DNA of 64,000 nt, taken from positions 248,001 through 312,000 of the forward strand of contig NZ_KB899042.1 in NCBI RefSeq assembly GCF_000377985.1, given 5' to 3'. Source of the stretch: Sporolactobacillus vineae DSM 21990 = SL153. GTDB lineage: Bacteria > Bacillota > Bacilli > Bacillales > Sporolactobacillaceae. Below the pieces are notes generated by a model, which worked only from the letters and a program-made list of their open reading frames with translations, made no database searches and was not told the origin of the DNA. A program made the translations under genes and the position numbers. Positions 17,103 through 25,837 of this stretch are shown here, piece after piece; position 1 is the stretch's first letter, and each line of letters starts with the position of its first letter.

Positions 17103-18335
17103 TCACTGAACCCTTTCCGGGAAACAGTTTGTACTCAGCCGGTTGAGAACAGCTTCATCCCATTCCAGAAGTACAGGCAGTGATTCAGTTTTTAAAACAG
17201 CCTCCGGACTGAGGCAGAAAGCATTTGACCGTTGATGCAGGACACGAAGTGCGGTCAACTGGCTTAAATACGTTTGAATCAGTTCCAAAGTGGAATAAAC
17301 CGGACACAGCGGCATTTTTCTCCGGACAAATAGCACATCGCCGCCTGATTCCTTCGATCTTCTGAGAATCTGTTCCGGAGTGAACCAGGTTCCTTTTTTG
17401 CAGCTTCTCAGCAATAAACAAATCCAGTACTGCCATAAAAGAGGGGAAACCTCGAGATGAAGATAACGTTCATGGGGTAATCCTGTGTACGGAGGCAGCA
17501 GAGAAAAATACTGATGCCGAAGATAAACCTGCTTCCGAAGCCACTGTTCTTCACTGCTGACTCTCCATGGCGGACGGAGACGTATCTTTTTCTTTTCCTG
17601 AAGCAGGAGTGATTTGAACAGATCCCGTGAGAAAGAACTGATGGGAGACTTTAATCGGTAAAGCCTGAAATCGCTAAGGCTGATTTTCATTTCCCCGGCA
17701 ATAAACCGCGTCTTAGACACGGGAAACAAAGGATTTTCCAGAATCACCTGTTTTTCTCGCGGATGAAAGTAGCAGAGGTAGTAGGACGATATAAAGCTGT
17801 CTTGTTGGCGGGAGACATGCAGCGACTTTCGGATGGCATGCTGCTCAAAACCGGTTATCCGGAGATAGCCGCCGATCCGCCTGTGCCGGTCACTGCCCAG
17901 AATCCAGACCGGTTCAATGCCCGCACCCAGGTATCCGCTGGTTCGGGCATCAATGACCTGTTCCGGGATGGTACTGCATTGAAATTCAATCGCCATTGGC
18001 TCAATACCCGGAAGGTAAATATCCGGACGCTGCCTCAGTGCGGGCAGATAGTGTTCAAGCGTCACGGCTTCGCCACAGCCGGCAGCCCAGTTATATAAAA
18101 ACCGCTTGCCGTCCAGATGCGTTTCAGACTCAGCTTCCATATCAATCAGACAGCCCTGTCTGGGCCTGTGGGAAAAATGCCACCTTCTTCGGGATCCTAA
18201 TTTCAGTAAAACCGGCGTATGGCAGACCGGACAATAGAAGGTCTCCCGGGTTCTTAATTGCCGGAGCCGGGAGAGTGACAACCCTTCTGTGACCAGCGCC
18301 ACCCGCTCTCCATCTTTCAATTCGGCAACGAGCAT
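17103..18335 (-). CDS. coiA: Competence protein CoiA-like
   Basis: A 410-residue CoiA-family protein. The N-terminus contains a zinc-finger-like segment (ETFYCPVCHTPVLLKLGSRRRWHFSHRP) and the nuclease-like core: ESETHLDGKRFLYNW and PMAIEFQCSTIPEQVIDARTSGYLGAGIEPVWILG, with the E-F-Q-C/x pattern of restriction-endonuclease-fold enzymes. CoiA takes part in natural transformation, after DNA uptake. The C-terminal two thirds are weakly conserved, as usual. The gene sits between mecA and pepF, the same order as in Bacillus, where ComK activates coiA. I see no clear ComK box upstream. Confidence 0.88.
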   Translation of the reverse strand: MLVAELKDGERVALVTEGLSLSRLRQLRTRETFYCPVCHTPVLLKLGSRRRWHFSHRPRQGCLIDMEAESETHLDGKRFLYNWAAGCGEAVTLEHYLPALRQRPDIYLPGIEPMAIEFQCSTIPEQVIDARTSGYLGAGIEPVWILGSDRHRRIGGYLRITGFEQHAIRKSLHVSRQQDSFISSYYLCYFHPREKQVILENPLFPVSKTRFIAGEMKISLSDFRLYRLKSPISSFSRDLFKSLLLQEKKKIRLRPPWRVSSEEQWLRKQVYLRHQYFSLLPPYTGLPHERYLHLEVSPLLWQYWICLLLRSCKKGTWFTPEQILRRSKESGGDVLFVRRKMPLCPVYSTLELIQTYLSQLTALRVLHQRSNAFCLSPEAVLKTESLPVLLEWDEAVLNRLSTNCFPERVQ

Positions 18336-18452
18336 CGTCTTCTCTCCTCGCTCTCTGTCAGGGCAGCCGCCGCTGATTCGTTAACCTTCGCTCCAGAATC
18401 GTCTGATCGCCTGCCATTCACTGGAGAATCGGCCAATCAGCCATTTCAAGTT

Positions 18453-18475
18453 AAAAAAAAGAGCCTGATCGGCTC
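18453..18475 (-). terminator. Intrinsic terminator after mecA
   Basis: On the minus strand a short stem GAGCC/GGCTC with a 5-nt loop is followed by eight T residues, between mecA and coiA. Confidence 0.75.
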
Positions 18476-18559
18476 ATCTGCAAGCATCTATCTTCTGCAT
18501 TCATTATTCGTGATCCTTCACTAAAACTCCTGCTTCTTATCCTAATTCATGAAGCCTCA

Positions 18560-19273
18560 TTACTGGATCAACGGGAAATTTTTCTTGATGGTTTCAAAGG
18601 TCCTGTCACTGATGATCTGCTTCCCGTATTCCTCAAGCACGGATTCGGTGAGATGCGTATCCAAACCAAATTCAAGAATCCGGCTGAGTGCGTTTTCTTC
18701 TTCTTCATCAGAAGTCGCATCGGAGAATCTGACCAGTACATAATAATTCCCCTCATAGGCGTACAGGGCGGATTCTGTTGCATCTTCCGGTGGTAAAACG
18801 TGACTCAGGGCAATCAGATCTTCAAAATCTGTGAACTCAATAACAAAACAAAGTGCCCGATCCTCGTCGTCACTTGAATCTGCAACATCTTCGAGACTTT
18901 CATCATCGGTTTGCGTTTCCGAGAAGTCACCCTGTCCGTCCTGGCTCCCGGTATCCGGTTCCGCCTTTTTTGAGAACGGCACTTCAAGTTGACGGTTCCC
19001 ATCAGGAAGCTGAAGGTTCGCCCCATCTTTAGCCACCTGAGCCCGCGTGACGATAATTTCCATGCCTTTCTCCATCGCCTGAACCCGTATCCAGAGCGGT
19101 CCTTCGATGGAGAAAGAGACCTGATGATGTGCTTCATCCATAATCTGCCAGAAAAGTTCCTCGCTTCTGTCCCGATTACTCCATATTTCATCACGGTCAA
19201 AACCGCGGTCTTCAATATCATGATAAGTTATATAAAACTTGAGTGTATAGTCATCGATTCTTTCTATTTTCAT
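18560..19273 (-). CDS. mecA: Adaptor protein MecA
   Basis: A 237-residue ClpC adaptor. The N-terminal substrate-binding domain (MKIERIDDYTLKFYITYHDIEDRGFDRDEIWSNRDRSEELFWQIMDEAH) and the C-terminal ClpC-binding domain (ALCFVIEFTDFEDLIALSHVL ... ALYAYEGNYYVLVRFSD ... LSRILEFG) are joined by an acidic linker with many Asp/Glu/Ser. MecA targets ComK and other clients to ClpCP and thereby represses competence. The ATG at 19273 has GGAGGGAG upstream; an earlier in-frame GTG/ATG lies before that site. Neighbours coiA and spx place it in the conserved Bacillales competence/stress region. Confidence 0.95.
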   Translation of the reverse strand: MKIERIDDYTLKFYITYHDIEDRGFDRDEIWSNRDRSEELFWQIMDEAHHQVSFSIEGPLWIRVQAMEKGMEIIVTRAQVAKDGANLQLPDGNRQLEVPFSKKAEPDTGSQDGQGDFSETQTDDESLEDVADSSDDEDRALCFVIEFTDFEDLIALSHVLPPEDATESALYAYEGNYYVLVRFSDATSDEEEENALSRILEFGLDTHLTESVLEEYGKQIISDRTFETIKKNFPLIQ

Positions 19274-19565
19274 CGCGATCTCTCCCTCCACTTCTTTTCA
19301 TTTCTGGAGCGACAGTCCATTCATCAAGACAACTTACCCCTTGTACTTTCATTGTATGATAATTCCGCGACGAATGAAATAGAAAACAACCGAGTGGTGC
19401 AACTTCCACTCCTGCCTGAATCGGAATTCATTATTCAAGTTTATGGCGGCCCCGTGAAAATATGATGGCTTTTCGCCGACCCGTTCAATTAAGTACACCC
19501 ATAAGCGGTCATAGACCGGGACAAGTCTGCATAATCATTACCGAGCATCAGAAAGGAGCCTGTCC

Positions 19566-20237
19566 ATGACCTTCGATTTAGACACCGTGATATTCATTCT
19601 GAAAATCATTTTTATCGACATTATCCTTGGCGGAGACAATGCTGTGGTCATCGCTATGGCTTGCCGAAAGCTTCCGGAAAAGCAGCGAAATAAAGCAATT
19701 TTTATCGGGACCGGACTCGCGGTCATCGTGAGGATCTTCCTTACTGCAATGGTCGTTTCACTGTTGAATATCCCTTTTCTGATGCTCATCGGCGCTGTTT
19801 TCCTGATTTTTATTGCGATTCGCCTGGTCACAAACAAAGAAGAGAATTATCAGTTCCATCCAAGTTCTTCGCTGTTGATCGCGGTACGGACGATTGTTGT
19901 TGCCGATGCGGTGATGGGCCTCGACAATATGCTCGCGATTGCCGGGGCAGCCAGGGGGCACATCGGCTACATCGCCGCCGGACTTGTTATCTCCGTTCCG
20001 ATCATCATCTGGGGCAGCAAGCTGATCCTCATTGCGATGGAACATATTCCCTTCCTGATTTATGCAGGAGGCGGCGTCCTCCTCTATACCGCTTCGGAAA
20101 TGATCCATGATGAGCCGGTGATCAGACAGCTGATTGCCGGTTACGGATTTCCCGAGTATCTGTTCCCGCTGATCCTGATCACAACCGTACTGATTATCTG
20201 TCTGATTTATAATACCGTCTCTTCCAGGACTCAGTAA
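19566..20237 (+). CDS. yjbE: TerC-family membrane protein (YjbE-like)
   Basis: A 223-residue polytopic TerC-family protein with about seven helices. Family motifs are IDIILGGDNAVVIAMACRKLPEKQRNKAIFIGTG at the N-terminus and VVADAVMGLDNMLAIAGAARGH in the middle; the paired GGDN and GLDN motifs supply acidic residues in membrane helices. Bacillus relatives (YceF, YkoY) export manganese to metalate secreted enzymes. The gene sits between mecA and spx as in B. subtilis. I looked for a yybP-ykoY manganese riboswitch upstream and do not see its conserved elements. Substrate is therefore inferred only from family. Confidence 0.88.
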   Translation: MTFDLDTVIFILKIIFIDIILGGDNAVVIAMACRKLPEKQRNKAIFIGTGLAVIVRIFLTAMVVSLLNIPFLMLIGAVFLIFIAIRLVTNKEENYQFHPSSSLLIAVRTIVVADAVMGLDNMLAIAGAARGHIGYIAAGLVISVPIIIWGSKLILIAMEHIPFLIYAGGGVLLYTASEMIHDEPVIRQLIAGYGFPEYLFPLILITTVLIICLIYNTVSSRTQ

Positions 20238-20243
20238 TCACAA

Positions 20244-20277
20244 AAAAGCGCCCGGCAGCAATCATCCGGACGCTTTT
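20244..20277. terminator. Bidirectional terminator between yjbE and spx
   Basis: AAAAGCG-CCGG pairs with CCGG-CGCTTTT around a 10-nt loop with one mismatch; T-rich sequence follows on the plus strand and A-rich sequence precedes it, so it can serve both convergent genes. Confidence 0.75.
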
Positions 20278-20296
20278 CTTTTTATTTTTCTGGAAA

Positions 20297-20692
20297 TTAG
20301 TTAACAAGGCGCTGTGCTTCCTGCAGCTGAAAAGTCCTGACCTTTCTTGGCAGAAAGCGTCGTATCTCGTCATCGTTATAACCGACCTGAAGCCGTTTAT
20401 CATCCAGCATAATCGGCCGGCGCAATAGACCTGGATTGTCTCTGATCAGTTCAAACAGATCCTGAATAGACATTGTGTCCAGATTGACATGCAGTTCTTG
20501 AAACGCTTTCGAACGTGTCGAAATAATTTCGTCCGTACCATCTTCCGTCATGCGAAGAATATCTTTGATTTCTTCAATGGAAAGTGGTTCGGAGAAAATA
20601 TTTCTTTCCTTAAATGGGATATCATGAGCTTTCAGCCACGCTTTCGCCTTCCTGCAAGAAGTGCAGCTTGGAGATGTATACAATGTAACCAT
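20297..20692 (-). CDS. spx: Transcriptional regulator Spx
   Basis: A 131-residue ArsC-fold regulator. The redox switch CxxC is Cys10-Cys13 in [16 protein letters not shown], and [19 protein letters not shown] and [29 protein letters not shown] are diagnostic of Spx. Spx binds the RNA polymerase alpha C-terminal domain under disulfide stress and redirects transcription to thiol homeostasis genes; it is normally kept low by SpxH-dependent ClpXP degradation. Its C-terminus (LQEAQRLVN) is the usual ClpX recognition region. A good ribosome-binding site (AAAGGAGG) precedes the ATG and a promoter is visible at 20745-20772. Confidence 0.96.
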   Translation of the reverse strand: MVTLYTSPSCTSCRKAKAWLKAHDIPFKERNIFSEPLSIEEIKDILRMTEDGTDEIISTRSKAFQELHVNLDTMSIQDLFELIRDNPGLLRRPIMLDDKRLQVGYNDDEIRRFLPRKVRTFQLQEAQRLVN

Positions 20693-20744
20693 AGTTCAAA
20701 CCTCCTTTGGATATCAAAGCTTCCCCACTCTTGTGTATGCCTTT

Positions 20745-20772
20745 ATTATATAATAATTCTTCTAATTTTCAT
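20745..20772 (-). promoter_or_regulatory. Probable spx promoter
   Basis: On the minus strand ATGAAA and a perfect TATAAT are separated by 16 bases, about 55 bases before the spx start codon. The -35 is weak. Confidence 0.45.
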
Positions 20773-20886
20773 ACCCCTTTTTTGTAAAAAAATTGCCACA
20801 ATTGATCCGGCTTAATAAATCCGCGGGACATTCGCCGCAGGACGGACAGAAATGCCGTCTCAGGCCGATATTTTTATAGTGAAAAA

Positions 20887-20908
20887 AAGAACTCCTTTTT
20901 GAGTTCTT
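20887..20908 (-). terminator. Intrinsic terminator of the 41-residue gene
   Basis: AAGAACTC (20887-20894) pairs with GAGTTCTT (20901-20908) and is followed on the minus strand by eight T residues. Confidence 0.8.
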
Positions 20909-20960
20909 AAAAGTGGGTATTGCCCCTTTTTATCGTTCAAACTGACCCATATTGATCTCG

Positions 20961-21086
20961 TTATGCTGGCAATTTCATGTTCGCCGACGGGGCATCCTGC
21001 GATTTTGGCTGCAATTGACCCAGTGTTTCTTTCAGCCATCTGCGGATTGAGTTCTTGCGCCTGCGCCTGACTTCTTTCGGTTTCAC
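20961..21086 (-). CDS. 41-residue basic small protein, unrecognised
   Basis: A GTG-started frame of 41 codons. The first half is strongly basic and helical (VKPKEVRRRRKNSIRRWLKETLG), the rest is polar (QLQPKSQDAPSANMKLPA). An AAGGAGG site lies about eight bases upstream of the GTG, a consensus promoter (TTGACA-N17-AATAAT) lies at 21143-21171, and a terminator follows at 20887-20908, so the whole unit looks like a free-standing gene or a processed small RNA with a short ORF. The basic amphipathic stretch could bind nucleic acid or membrane. I know no family for it. Confidence 0.55.
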   Translation of the reverse strand: MKPKEVRRRRKNSIRRWLKETLGQLQPKSQDAPSANMKLPA

Positions 21087-21142
21087 TGGTTATCGCCTCC
21101 TTAAAGAGCTTATGAACCGTACACTTAATCAGTTACTTTCTA

Positions 21143-21171
21143 ATTATTTATCCCTCTCTACTCATTGTCAA
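21143..21171 (-). promoter_or_regulatory. Consensus SigA promoter for the 41-residue gene
   Basis: On the minus strand TTGACA (21171-21166) and AATAAT (21148-21143) are spaced by exactly 17 bases, 57 bases upstream of the GTG at 21086. Confidence 0.65.
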
Positions 21172-21403
21172 CCCACTTTGCTATACTTGTCAAGGACAGG
21201 AAGAAATACTGCTCTCAAAAAGAGACGCGTTTTCTCAATAAGTGTCGATATTTGTCACTTTAACGGGAATTTTTTCTGCATCGGCGCGAATAAAAAGCCA
21301 GCTTGTACCTGTACAATTTCCCCATTCAACTTGTAATAGTTTATGCATGAAGATGAAAACTATGCGTCATGCTTTCACCATCCCGTAAAGGAGCAAAAGT
21401 GTC
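21172..21403. other. Intergenic stretch with a short palindrome
   Basis: Between the two small divergent genes there is no further ORF. The only structure I see is the palindrome TTGTAC-CT-GTACAA at 21303-21316, about 90 bases before the rightward small gene, which could be an operator. Confidence 0.3.
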
Positions 21404-21574
21404 TTGCGATTCAGTGCCACTTTGGCGGCAATGATCATGGCCGCAGTGATCGTTCTACATTATTACTTTCATCTGTTTCGTGAAGGATTCGTCACCACAA
21501 TAATTATCTTTGCAGCTGCCGTGTTCCTTATTCACTTGTTTTTTAAGTACCGGGAGCGAACGAAAAAAAGGTGA
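21404..21574 (+). CDS. 56-residue two-helix membrane protein
   Basis: A TTG-started frame ten bases after AAAGGAG. It encodes two hydrophobic helices, ATLAAMIMAAVIVLHYYFHLF (about 5-25) and FVTTIIIFAAAVFLIHLFF (about 29-47), followed by a positively charged tail KYRERTKKR, consistent with a small inner-membrane hairpin protein with both ends in the cytoplasm. It is followed by a 23-bp terminator hairpin shared with oppF. I do not recognise the family. Confidence 0.5.
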   Translation: MRFSATLAAMIMAAVIVLHYYFHLFREGFVTTIIIFAAAVFLIHLFFKYRERTKKR

Positions 21575-21595
21575 TCTGCAGTAACTATTGGGGCA

Positions 21596-21643
21596 ACCGA
21601 AAAAGAAAAGCCAGGTTAGATAACCTGGCTTTTCTTTTTCGGT
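21596..21643. terminator. Bidirectional terminator between the small membrane gene and oppF
   Basis: A perfect 23-bp inverted repeat (21596-21618 with 21621-21643) with a 2-nt loop and A/T-rich flanks, abutting the oppF stop codon. Confidence 0.92.
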
Positions 21644-22687
21644 TTATTTCTTTGCGGCTATTTTGTTATTGGCCTCAGCAGGTTGTGAAGCTGCATCCTT
21701 CGACACACCTTCATCATGAAGATGGCAGGCCACCCAGTGTCCTTTTTCCACTTCATGCCATTTTGGTCTGACTTTTGCGCAGATATCCATGGCAAACGGG
21801 CACCTCGTCCGGAAGCGGCAGCCACTCGGCGGATTAATCGGGCTGGGCACTTCACCCTGGAGAATCACACGCTCACGCGTACGTTCCACTTTAGGATCAG
21901 CCACCGGGATAGCCGACAGAAGCGCCTGAGTATAGGGATGAAGCGGATGATCATACACTTCATCACTCGAAGCAAGTTCAACCATATTGCCCAGGTACAT
22001 GACACCCACACGATCGCTGATATGCTTGACCATGGAGAGATCATGGGCAATGAACAAGTAGGTCAGCCCCTGCTCCTCCTGCAGTTTCTGCAACAAATTG
22101 ACCACCTGTGCCTGAATCGATACATCCAGTGCGGAGATGGGTTCATCGGCAATGATAAACTCCGGGTCAACGGCCAGTGCCCGGGCGATACCGATTCGCT
22201 GCCGCTGCCCGCCGCTGAATTCATGCGGATAGCGGTTGGCATGTTCCCTGTTCAGACCGACGGTTTCCAGCAGATCAAAAACACGCTGCAGACGTTCTTT
22301 CGGGCTCTTGGCAAGATGATGGATATTCAATCCTTCGGCAATAATATCCTTGACCATCATTCTTGGATTCAGTGACGCATAGGGATCCTGAAAGATCATC
22401 TGCATTTTGCTGGTCAGATCTCTTTTTGCTCTATGTGAAAGTTTACCGCCGATAGCCTCACCGGCAAAGACAACATCGCCGCTCGTCGGTTCATACAGCC
22501 GGATAATGGTCCGCCCGGTCGTCGACTTTCCGCAACCGGATTCGCCCACCAGGCCGAATGTCTCGCCTTTATAAATATCGAATGAAATATCGTCGACGGC
22601 TTTGAGGACATCCTTATGCGCTACCTTAAAGTACTTTTTCAGATGCTTAATTTCAAGTAATTTTTCCTTTTTCTCTTTTTCAGCCAT
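21644..22687 (-). CDS. oppF: Oligopeptide ABC transporter ATP-binding protein OppF
   Basis: A 347-residue ATPase. Walker [10 protein letters not shown] (about residue 49), Q-loop [15 protein letters not shown], signature [14 protein letters not shown], Walker [13 protein letters not shown] and the H-loop AHDLSMV are intact. The C-terminal oligopeptide-transporter extension contains the cysteine motif [14 protein letters not shown]...C, which in related Opp/Dpp ATPases forms an iron-sulfur cluster. It energises uptake with OppD. GGGAGG precedes the ATG, three bases downstream of the oppD stop. It is the last gene of oppABCDF. Confidence 0.95.
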   Translation of the reverse strand: MAEKEKKEKLLEIKHLKKYFKVAHKDVLKAVDDISFDIYKGETFGLVGESGCGKSTTGRTIIRLYEPTSGDVVFAGEAIGGKLSHRAKRDLTSKMQMIFQDPYASLNPRMMVKDIIAEGLNIHHLAKSPKERLQRVFDLLETVGLNREHANRYPHEFSGGQRQRIGIARALAVDPEFIIADEPISALDVSIQAQVVNLLQKLQEEQGLTYLFIAHDLSMVKHISDRVGVMYLGNMVELASSDEVYDHPLHPYTQALLSAIPVADPKVERTRERVILQGEVPSPINPPSGCRFRTRCPFAMDICAKVRPKWHEVEKGHWVACHLHDEGVSKDAASQPAEANNKIAAKK

Positions 22688-22690
22688 CGA

Positions 22691-23707
22691 TCAATTTCCT
22701 CCCACCACAACAGTTTTCGGGGGTTCGACTTTAGGCGCCCGCGAATCAAGCAGCCAGCAGGCTGTTTTCTGCGTGTCTGTTACCTTTGTGTAATCAGGCA
22801 TATGATCCTGGCACACTTTCATGGCATACGGACAGCGCGGGGCAAACGGACAGCCCTTCGGCGGATCGCTCAGATCAGGAGGCGTGCCAGGTATAGCGAG
22901 AAGCTTATCCGTCTTTGCGTGCAGCCGCGGCATTGAGGACAGAAGGCCCCAGGTATAAGGATGCTTCGAATGATAAAAGATCTCATCCAGTGTACCAGTT
23001 TCAACGATTTTTCCACCATACATAACAGCGACGCGATTCGCCAGATTCGCAACAACGCCGAGATCATGAGTGATCAAAATAATGGCCGTTCCTGTCTTCT
23101 TTTGAATATCACGCATCAGGTCAAGAATCTGGGCCTGGATCGTCACATCCAGTGCAGTTGTCGGTTCATCGGCAATCAGAATTTTCGGATTGCAGGCTAA
23201 AGCAATAGCAATGACAACACGTTGCCTCATGCCGCCGGAAAATTGATGCGGATACTCCTCTACCCGCTTATCCGGATTAGGAATGCCGACAAGCGAGAGT
23301 AATTCAATCGCTCTGGCTCTGGCATCGTGCTTATTCAAATTCTGATGCTTAATCAGGCCTTCCATGATCTGCTTGCCGATTTTCATCGTTGGATTCAAAG
23401 CGGTCATCGGATCCTGAAAGATCATCGAAATTTCTTTGCCCCGGATTTTCTGCATCTGTTTATCCGAAGCATGTGCCAGATCCTGACCATTGTACAAAAT
23501 CTTCCCGCCGGTCACTTTCCCCGGCGGCATCGGGTTGAGCCCCATAATTGCCTTTGATGTAACGGACTTTCCGGACCCTGATTCACCAACAATCGCCAAT
23601 GTTTCTCCGATATTCAGCTCGAGATCCACACCACGGACAGCCTGGACGTGAGCGCCAAAGATATCAAATTGAACATTCAGATTCTGAATTTCCAATAATT
23701 TTTCCAT
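22691..23707 (-). CDS. oppD: Oligopeptide ABC transporter ATP-binding protein OppD
   Basis: A 338-residue ATPase paired with OppF. Walker A is GESGSGKSV, followed by [18 protein letters not shown], signature [14 protein letters not shown], Walker [15 protein letters not shown] and H-loop THDLGVV. The C-terminal oligopeptide domain has [22 protein letters not shown]...C, the four-cysteine motif. A GAGGTAC site precedes the ATG. It lies 15 bases downstream of oppC and 3 bases upstream of oppF, so the four genes form a tight operon. Confidence 0.95.
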   Translation of the reverse strand: MEKLLEIQNLNVQFDIFGAHVQAVRGVDLELNIGETLAIVGESGSGKSVTSKAIMGLNPMPPGKVTGGKILYNGQDLAHASDKQMQKIRGKEISMIFQDPMTALNPTMKIGKQIMEGLIKHQNLNKHDARARAIELLSLVGIPNPDKRVEEYPHQFSGGMRQRVVIAIALACNPKILIADEPTTALDVTIQAQILDLMRDIQKKTGTAIILITHDLGVVANLANRVAVMYGGKIVETGTLDEIFYHSKHPYTWGLLSSMPRLHAKTDKLLAIPGTPPDLSDPPKGCPFAPRCPYAMKVCQDHMPDYTKVTDTQKTACWLLDSRAPKVEPPKTVVVGGN

Positions 23708-23722
23708 ACTTGTACCTCACAT

Positions 23723-24730
23723 TCAGCGTCGTAATTTCGGGTCGAATGCATCGCGTAACCCGTTTCCGACAATATTAAAACAGATCAAAAGTAAAGAGAT
23801 GATCAGGCCGGGATAAATTGTCTGATAGGGATGGATCTGCAATATTGTAAATCCATTGTTAATCAGCGAGCCCAGAGATGCCTGCGGGTCGCGAATGCCA
23901 AGTCCGATAAAGCTAAGAAATGCTTCAAAGAAAATTGCCAACGGGATCGAAAACATCGTATTGACAATGATCATTCCAAGTGAATTTGGAATCAGATGGC
24001 GAAAGATGATTCGCCCGTCACTGGCGCCCAATGTCCTGGATGCCAGCACGAATTCCTGGCTTTTCAATTGGAACATCTCGCCTCGAACAATTCGGGCCAT
24101 GGCGACCCAGTTTGTCGCCAGAATGGCAATCGTTATCGTCAGTAATCCAGGCTGCATGATCAGAATCAGTAAAATAATCCACACCAGGTTTGGTATCCCA
24201 GAGATGATCTCTATAATTCGCTGAAGAATATTATCGGTAACACCGCCAAAATAGCCGGATATACCTCCATAAACGACACCTATAAAGACGTCGGCCAGGG
24301 CCGCGATTAAACCAATAATTAATGATATCTGCGTCCCGGCCCAGGTTCTATCCCACTGATCACGACCCAACTGGTCGGTGCCGAACCAGAAGTCCTGTTT
24401 GACGCCGCGCTGCTGATAGATATCGACGCCATTTTCTTTACCGCTGAATGCGGGAATCCATGAAAGTGCGCTGATTTTCGGAGGAAGATTCGACCTTACC
24501 AGACTTTGATTATAGATCCCATAATTGTTCAGATGCGGCCCTATAAGTGCCATCAAGATGATGAACACAAGTATAAAAAATGAAAAGAGTGCACCCTTAT
24601 TTTTCACAAACCGCCTGAACGCATCTCCCCATGTGCTGACTACTTTCCGTGAGATCTGCTCACTTGCCTTTTTATCAGCACCGACAGGTTCAAACATTTC
24701 CTGAGTAATCTCACCTTGTGCCGCAGCCAT
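23723..24730 (-). CDS. oppC: Oligopeptide ABC transporter permease OppC
   Basis: A 335-residue permease with an N-terminal cytoplasmic leader of about 45 residues, a first helix (ALFSFFILVFIILMALIGPHL), a long extracellular loop and five more helices. The EAA loop reads RTLGASDGRIIFRHLIPNSLG, which docks on the ATPases. C-terminus DAFDPKLRR is typical of OppC/DppC. Its start overlaps the oppB stop by one base (TAATG), indicating translational coupling. Confidence 0.94.
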   Translation of the reverse strand: MAAAQGEITQEMFEPVGADKKASEQISRKVVSTWGDAFRRFVKNKGALFSFFILVFIILMALIGPHLNNYGIYNQSLVRSNLPPKISALSWIPAFSGKENGVDIYQQRGVKQDFWFGTDQLGRDQWDRTWAGTQISLIIGLIAALADVFIGVVYGGISGYFGGVTDNILQRIIEIISGIPNLVWIILLILIMQPGLLTITIAILATNWVAMARIVRGEMFQLKSQEFVLASRTLGASDGRIIFRHLIPNSLGMIIVNTMFSIPLAIFFEAFLSFIGLGIRDPQASLGSLINNGFTILQIHPYQTIYPGLIISLLLICFNIVGNGLRDAFDPKLRR

Positions 24731-25659
24731 TATGAATGCCCTCCTGATATACGTATTCTAGGATCGATCACACCGTAGAGGATATCGACAATCAAAATCG
24801 TCAGGATAAACAAACCGGAATAAAGTTCCGTCGTCCCCATAATCATCGGATAATCATTCGTGATAATGGATGAAACAAATTGTTTGCCAATCCCCGGAAT
24901 ACCGAATATGCCTTCAATAACGACAGATCCAGTAATGATTGCCGCGGTCATCGGGCCGAGAATGGTCACTACCGGGATCAGCGCATTTCGAACAGCATGC
25001 TTAAATACGACTGCTGATCTGGTCAGTCCCTTTGCCTGTGCGGTAACAATATAGTCCTGATTCAGTACTTCGACCATTTCCGTTCGCATAAAAATGGTTA
25101 CTTCTGCAAGTACTCCGACAGCCAGTGAGGTGACTGGAAGTACATGGGTCATCGGCCCGCCCCAACCTGCCACTGGAAAGATCTGTACGAGAACGCCCAG
25201 GCAATACTGCAAGATGCCGGCAAAAATAAACGAAGGAATAGAGAAACCAAACGTTGCGAGAATCATCGCACTCCAATCAGTAGTCTTTCCATGATGCAAG
25301 CCGGCAACGATACCCAGCAATATACCGATGATCGTACCGATAATCATCGCCTCAATTCCGAGATCCAGTGAAACCGGGAATTGTTGGAACAATAAGGAAG
25401 TCACCGGCGTGTTGCCAAATTGAAAGGATGTGCCAAGATCTCCATGAATGAAATTCCAAATATATTTTCCGTACTGGACAATAACAGGTTGATCCAGACC
25501 ATAATAATGTTTCAATGTATTCAGCTGGGTCGGCGTCAGCTTCTGCGCGTTCTGGAAAGGTGTACCCGGAAGCAGTTTCATTGAAAGAAAAGTAAGCGTG
25601 ATAACTACGTAAAAAGTAAGCAGCATATAGAATATACGCTTAAGAATATACTTCCCCAC
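24730..25659 (-). CDS. oppB: Oligopeptide ABC transporter permease OppB
   Basis: A 309-residue permease. The N-terminus MGKYILKRIFYMLLTFYVVITLTFLSMKLLPGTPF is characteristic of OppB/DppB, and the EAA loop is AKGLTRSAVVFKHAVRNALIPVV. Six membrane helices are visible. Start is a GTG at 25659 with GGAGG about ten bases upstream. It forms the translocation channel with OppC. A hairpin at 25762-25799 separates it from oppA, so oppA mRNA is probably made in excess over the membrane components. Confidence 0.94.
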   Translation of the reverse strand: MGKYILKRIFYMLLTFYVVITLTFLSMKLLPGTPFQNAQKLTPTQLNTLKHYYGLDQPVIVQYGKYIWNFIHGDLGTSFQFGNTPVTSLLFQQFPVSLDLGIEAMIIGTIIGILLGIVAGLHHGKTTDWSAMILATFGFSIPSFIFAGILQYCLGVLVQIFPVAGWGGPMTHVLPVTSLAVGVLAEVTIFMRTEMVEVLNQDYIVTAQAKGLTRSAVVFKHAVRNALIPVVTILGPMTAAIITGSVVIEGIFGIPGIGKQFVSSIITNDYPMIMGTTELYSGLFILTILIVDILYGVIDPRIRISGGHS

Positions 25660-25761
25660 TAAGTCCAGCCTCCAATTTGATTCATCTTATCTATTTTATC
25701 TTTCATCATAGCCAAATTAAAGGAGCAATTAGGATTAAAAAAATTTTTAAATAATAGGGAA

Positions 25762-25799
25762 GGGAGAGTATATGCCATTTACCGACACATACTCTCCCT
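25762..25799 (-). terminator. Hairpin between oppA and oppB (partial terminator)
   Basis: A 13-bp stem with minor mismatches (GGGAGAGTAT/ATACTCTCCC) lies 39 bases after the oppA stop and is followed on the minus strand by a loosely T-rich tract. It may attenuate transcription into oppBCDF and stabilise the oppA mRNA end. Confidence 0.6.
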
Positions 25800-25837
25800 C
25801 CAAAAATAAACCATAATCCATTCTTTAAATGACTCTG

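Noticed and set aside
19292-19565. Manganese riboswitch (yybP-ykoY) upstream of the TerC gene
   Set aside because: I could not find the conserved aptamer blocks; only ordinary intergenic sequence and a weak CATAAT.
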